In this document: in pieces, positions 5,310 to 6,054 of the stretch
Layout of the letters: each line of letters opens with the position of its first letter
Numbering within the stretch: position 1 is the stretch's first letter
Assembly (NCBI GenBank): GCA_003534175.1
Contig: DPFD01000204.1
Span: 1,318-7,371, forward strand
DNA length: 6,054 nt
Direction of reading: 5' to 3'
Source: Chitinophagaceae bacterium
Lineage (GTDB): Bacteria; Bacteroidota; Bacteroidia; Chitinophagales; Chitinophagaceae
Translations under genes and position numbers: made by a program
The notes under the pieces: model-generated
The model's database searches: none
The model's input: the letters and a program-made list of their open reading frames with translations, nothing else
Told to the model about the DNA's origin: nothing

Positions 5310-6054
5310 CTACTTCCCGGTATGGAAGGTAAGCGGCACATTACTACCGGCAGGGGATACACGAATATATCCGGTCATCTCCTGGTGCAATGCACTACAG
5401 AAATCGGTGCAATACATCGGGAAGATACCCACTCTGTCCGGAACCCATTTCAACGTAGTTGTTTCACCCGGCATAATCAGCAGTTCTCCATTATTAGCTC
5501 CTTTGATAGCAAAACCATGAGGCACGTCCCAGTCTTGTTCCAGGTTGGTTACGTGGAAGTACACCTCATCTCCCATTCTGATTCCCTCAATGTTATCAGG
5601 AGTTAAATGCGAGCGAATGGTAGTCATGTACACATGTACTTTGTTTCCTTCGCGTATAACTTTTGCGTCTGCTTCACTCTTGGTTGCGCGTGGATGCTCA
5701 TTTGTTTTGATATCAAAGAATTTTAGTGAACGACCTTTGATTACGTCTGCAGCTGCAGCCTGAGCGTAGTGTGGTTCGCCAATGGTTGGGAAATCCAGGA
5801 TCAACTGCATTTTATCTCCACTGATATCAAATATCTGGGCGCTTTGAGACAATTCCGGACCAGTAGGCAGGTAACGGTCTTTGGTAATTTTGTTATAAGC
5901 TACCAGGTACTTATCGTTTGGCTTTTTGCTGTCACCGCCGGGAATCATCAGGTGACCCACAGAATAGAAGGTAGAAGCACGATCCAACACTTTCAGGTCT
6001 TTGATGTTCCATTTAACCACTTCACTGGAAACGAACATGGAAGTGTAAGCATTT
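5310..6054 (-). CDS. nosZ: Nitrous-oxide reductase NosZ, C-terminal part (5' end outside window)
   Basis: The last 247 residues of NosZ, the periplasmic copper enzyme that reduces N2O to N2. The frame stays open to the window edge (first full codons read NAYTSMFVSSEVVKW), so the gene is cut by the window, not broken. Numbering from the first full codon: the end of the beta-propeller carries GHLMIPGGDS with His34 and GEPHYAQA with His95, both likely ligands of the catalytic CuZ cluster; KDRYLPTGP lies near 58-66. The C-terminal cupredoxin domain (from about 140) holds the CuA electron-entry site: His179 in DVPHGF, then CTDFCSALHQEM with Cys215, Cys219, His223 and Met226. All CuA side-chain ligands are present, so the enzyme should be functional. 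The sequence style and the neighbours suggest clade II (atypical) NosZ. The stop is TAG. Confidence 0.97.
   Translation of the reverse strand, partial: NAYTSMFVSSEVVKWNIKDLKVLDRASTFYSVGHLMIPGGDSKKPNDKYLVAYNKITKDRYLPTGPELSQSAQIFDISGDKMQLILDFPTIGEPHYAQAAAADVIKGRSLKFFDIKTNEHPRATKSEADAKVIREGNKVHVYMTTIRSHLTPDNIEGIRMGDEVYFHVTNLEQDWDVPHGFAIKGANNGELLIMPGETTTLKWVPDRVGIFPMYCTDFCSALHQEMTGYIRVSPAGSNVPLTFHTGK

Noticed and set aside
5253..5606. A 117-codon plus-strand reading frame opposite nosZ
   Set aside because: It is antisense to the conserved CuA domain and has no domain-like composition; it is a shadow of nosZ.

Overview
The window carries the 3' part of a nitrous oxide reductase (nos) cluster, almost certainly from a member of the Bacteroidota. 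The evidence is a clade II-type NosZ C-terminus, a NosB-like membrane domain next to NosL, the gene order nosZ > (membrane protein/nosL) > nosD > nosF > nosY, and mostly weak Shine-Dalgarno signals with moderate GC. No IS element, CRISPR array, tRNA or rRNA was seen.

Layout. Bases 1-335 are an AT-rich non-coding stretch in front of a plus-strand fasciclin (FAS1) lipoprotein (336-899), which ends in a clear intrinsic terminator (922-951). Everything else is on the minus strand, converging on that terminator. Read in transcription order it is: the C-terminal 247 residues of nosZ (6054-5310, 5' end outside the window); a structured 173-nt gap with a long hairpin followed by seven Us; a four-helix membrane domain fused in frame to a NosL copper chaperone (5136-4126); nosD (4129-2894); nosF (2897-2190); nosY (2186-1419); and a hemerythrin-domain protein (1419-979). 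From the NosL gene to the hemerythrin gene, each gene overlaps the next or lies 3 nt from it (ATGA, ATGA, TAA-GCA-GTG, TAATG), so the five form one translationally coupled unit.

How they work together. NosZ reduces N2O to N2 with its CuA and CuZ copper centres. NosL delivers copper, and the NosDFY ABC-type complex (periplasmic beta-helix NosD, ATPase NosF, membrane permease NosY) is needed to mature the CuZ site. The membrane domain joined to NosL resembles the NosB-type proteins of clade II clusters. The hemerythrin protein may bind O2 or NO, or act as a di-iron repair factor.

The most notable observation is at the joint of the membrane domain and NosL. It falls exactly on an A8 tract (coding strand). 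Removing one A would yield two ordinary overlapping genes: a 197-residue membrane protein ending at a TAG, and a 149-residue NosL lipoprotein starting at an ATG already present just before the tract. The fusion is therefore a recent indel, a sequencing error, or a slippage site producing both forms.
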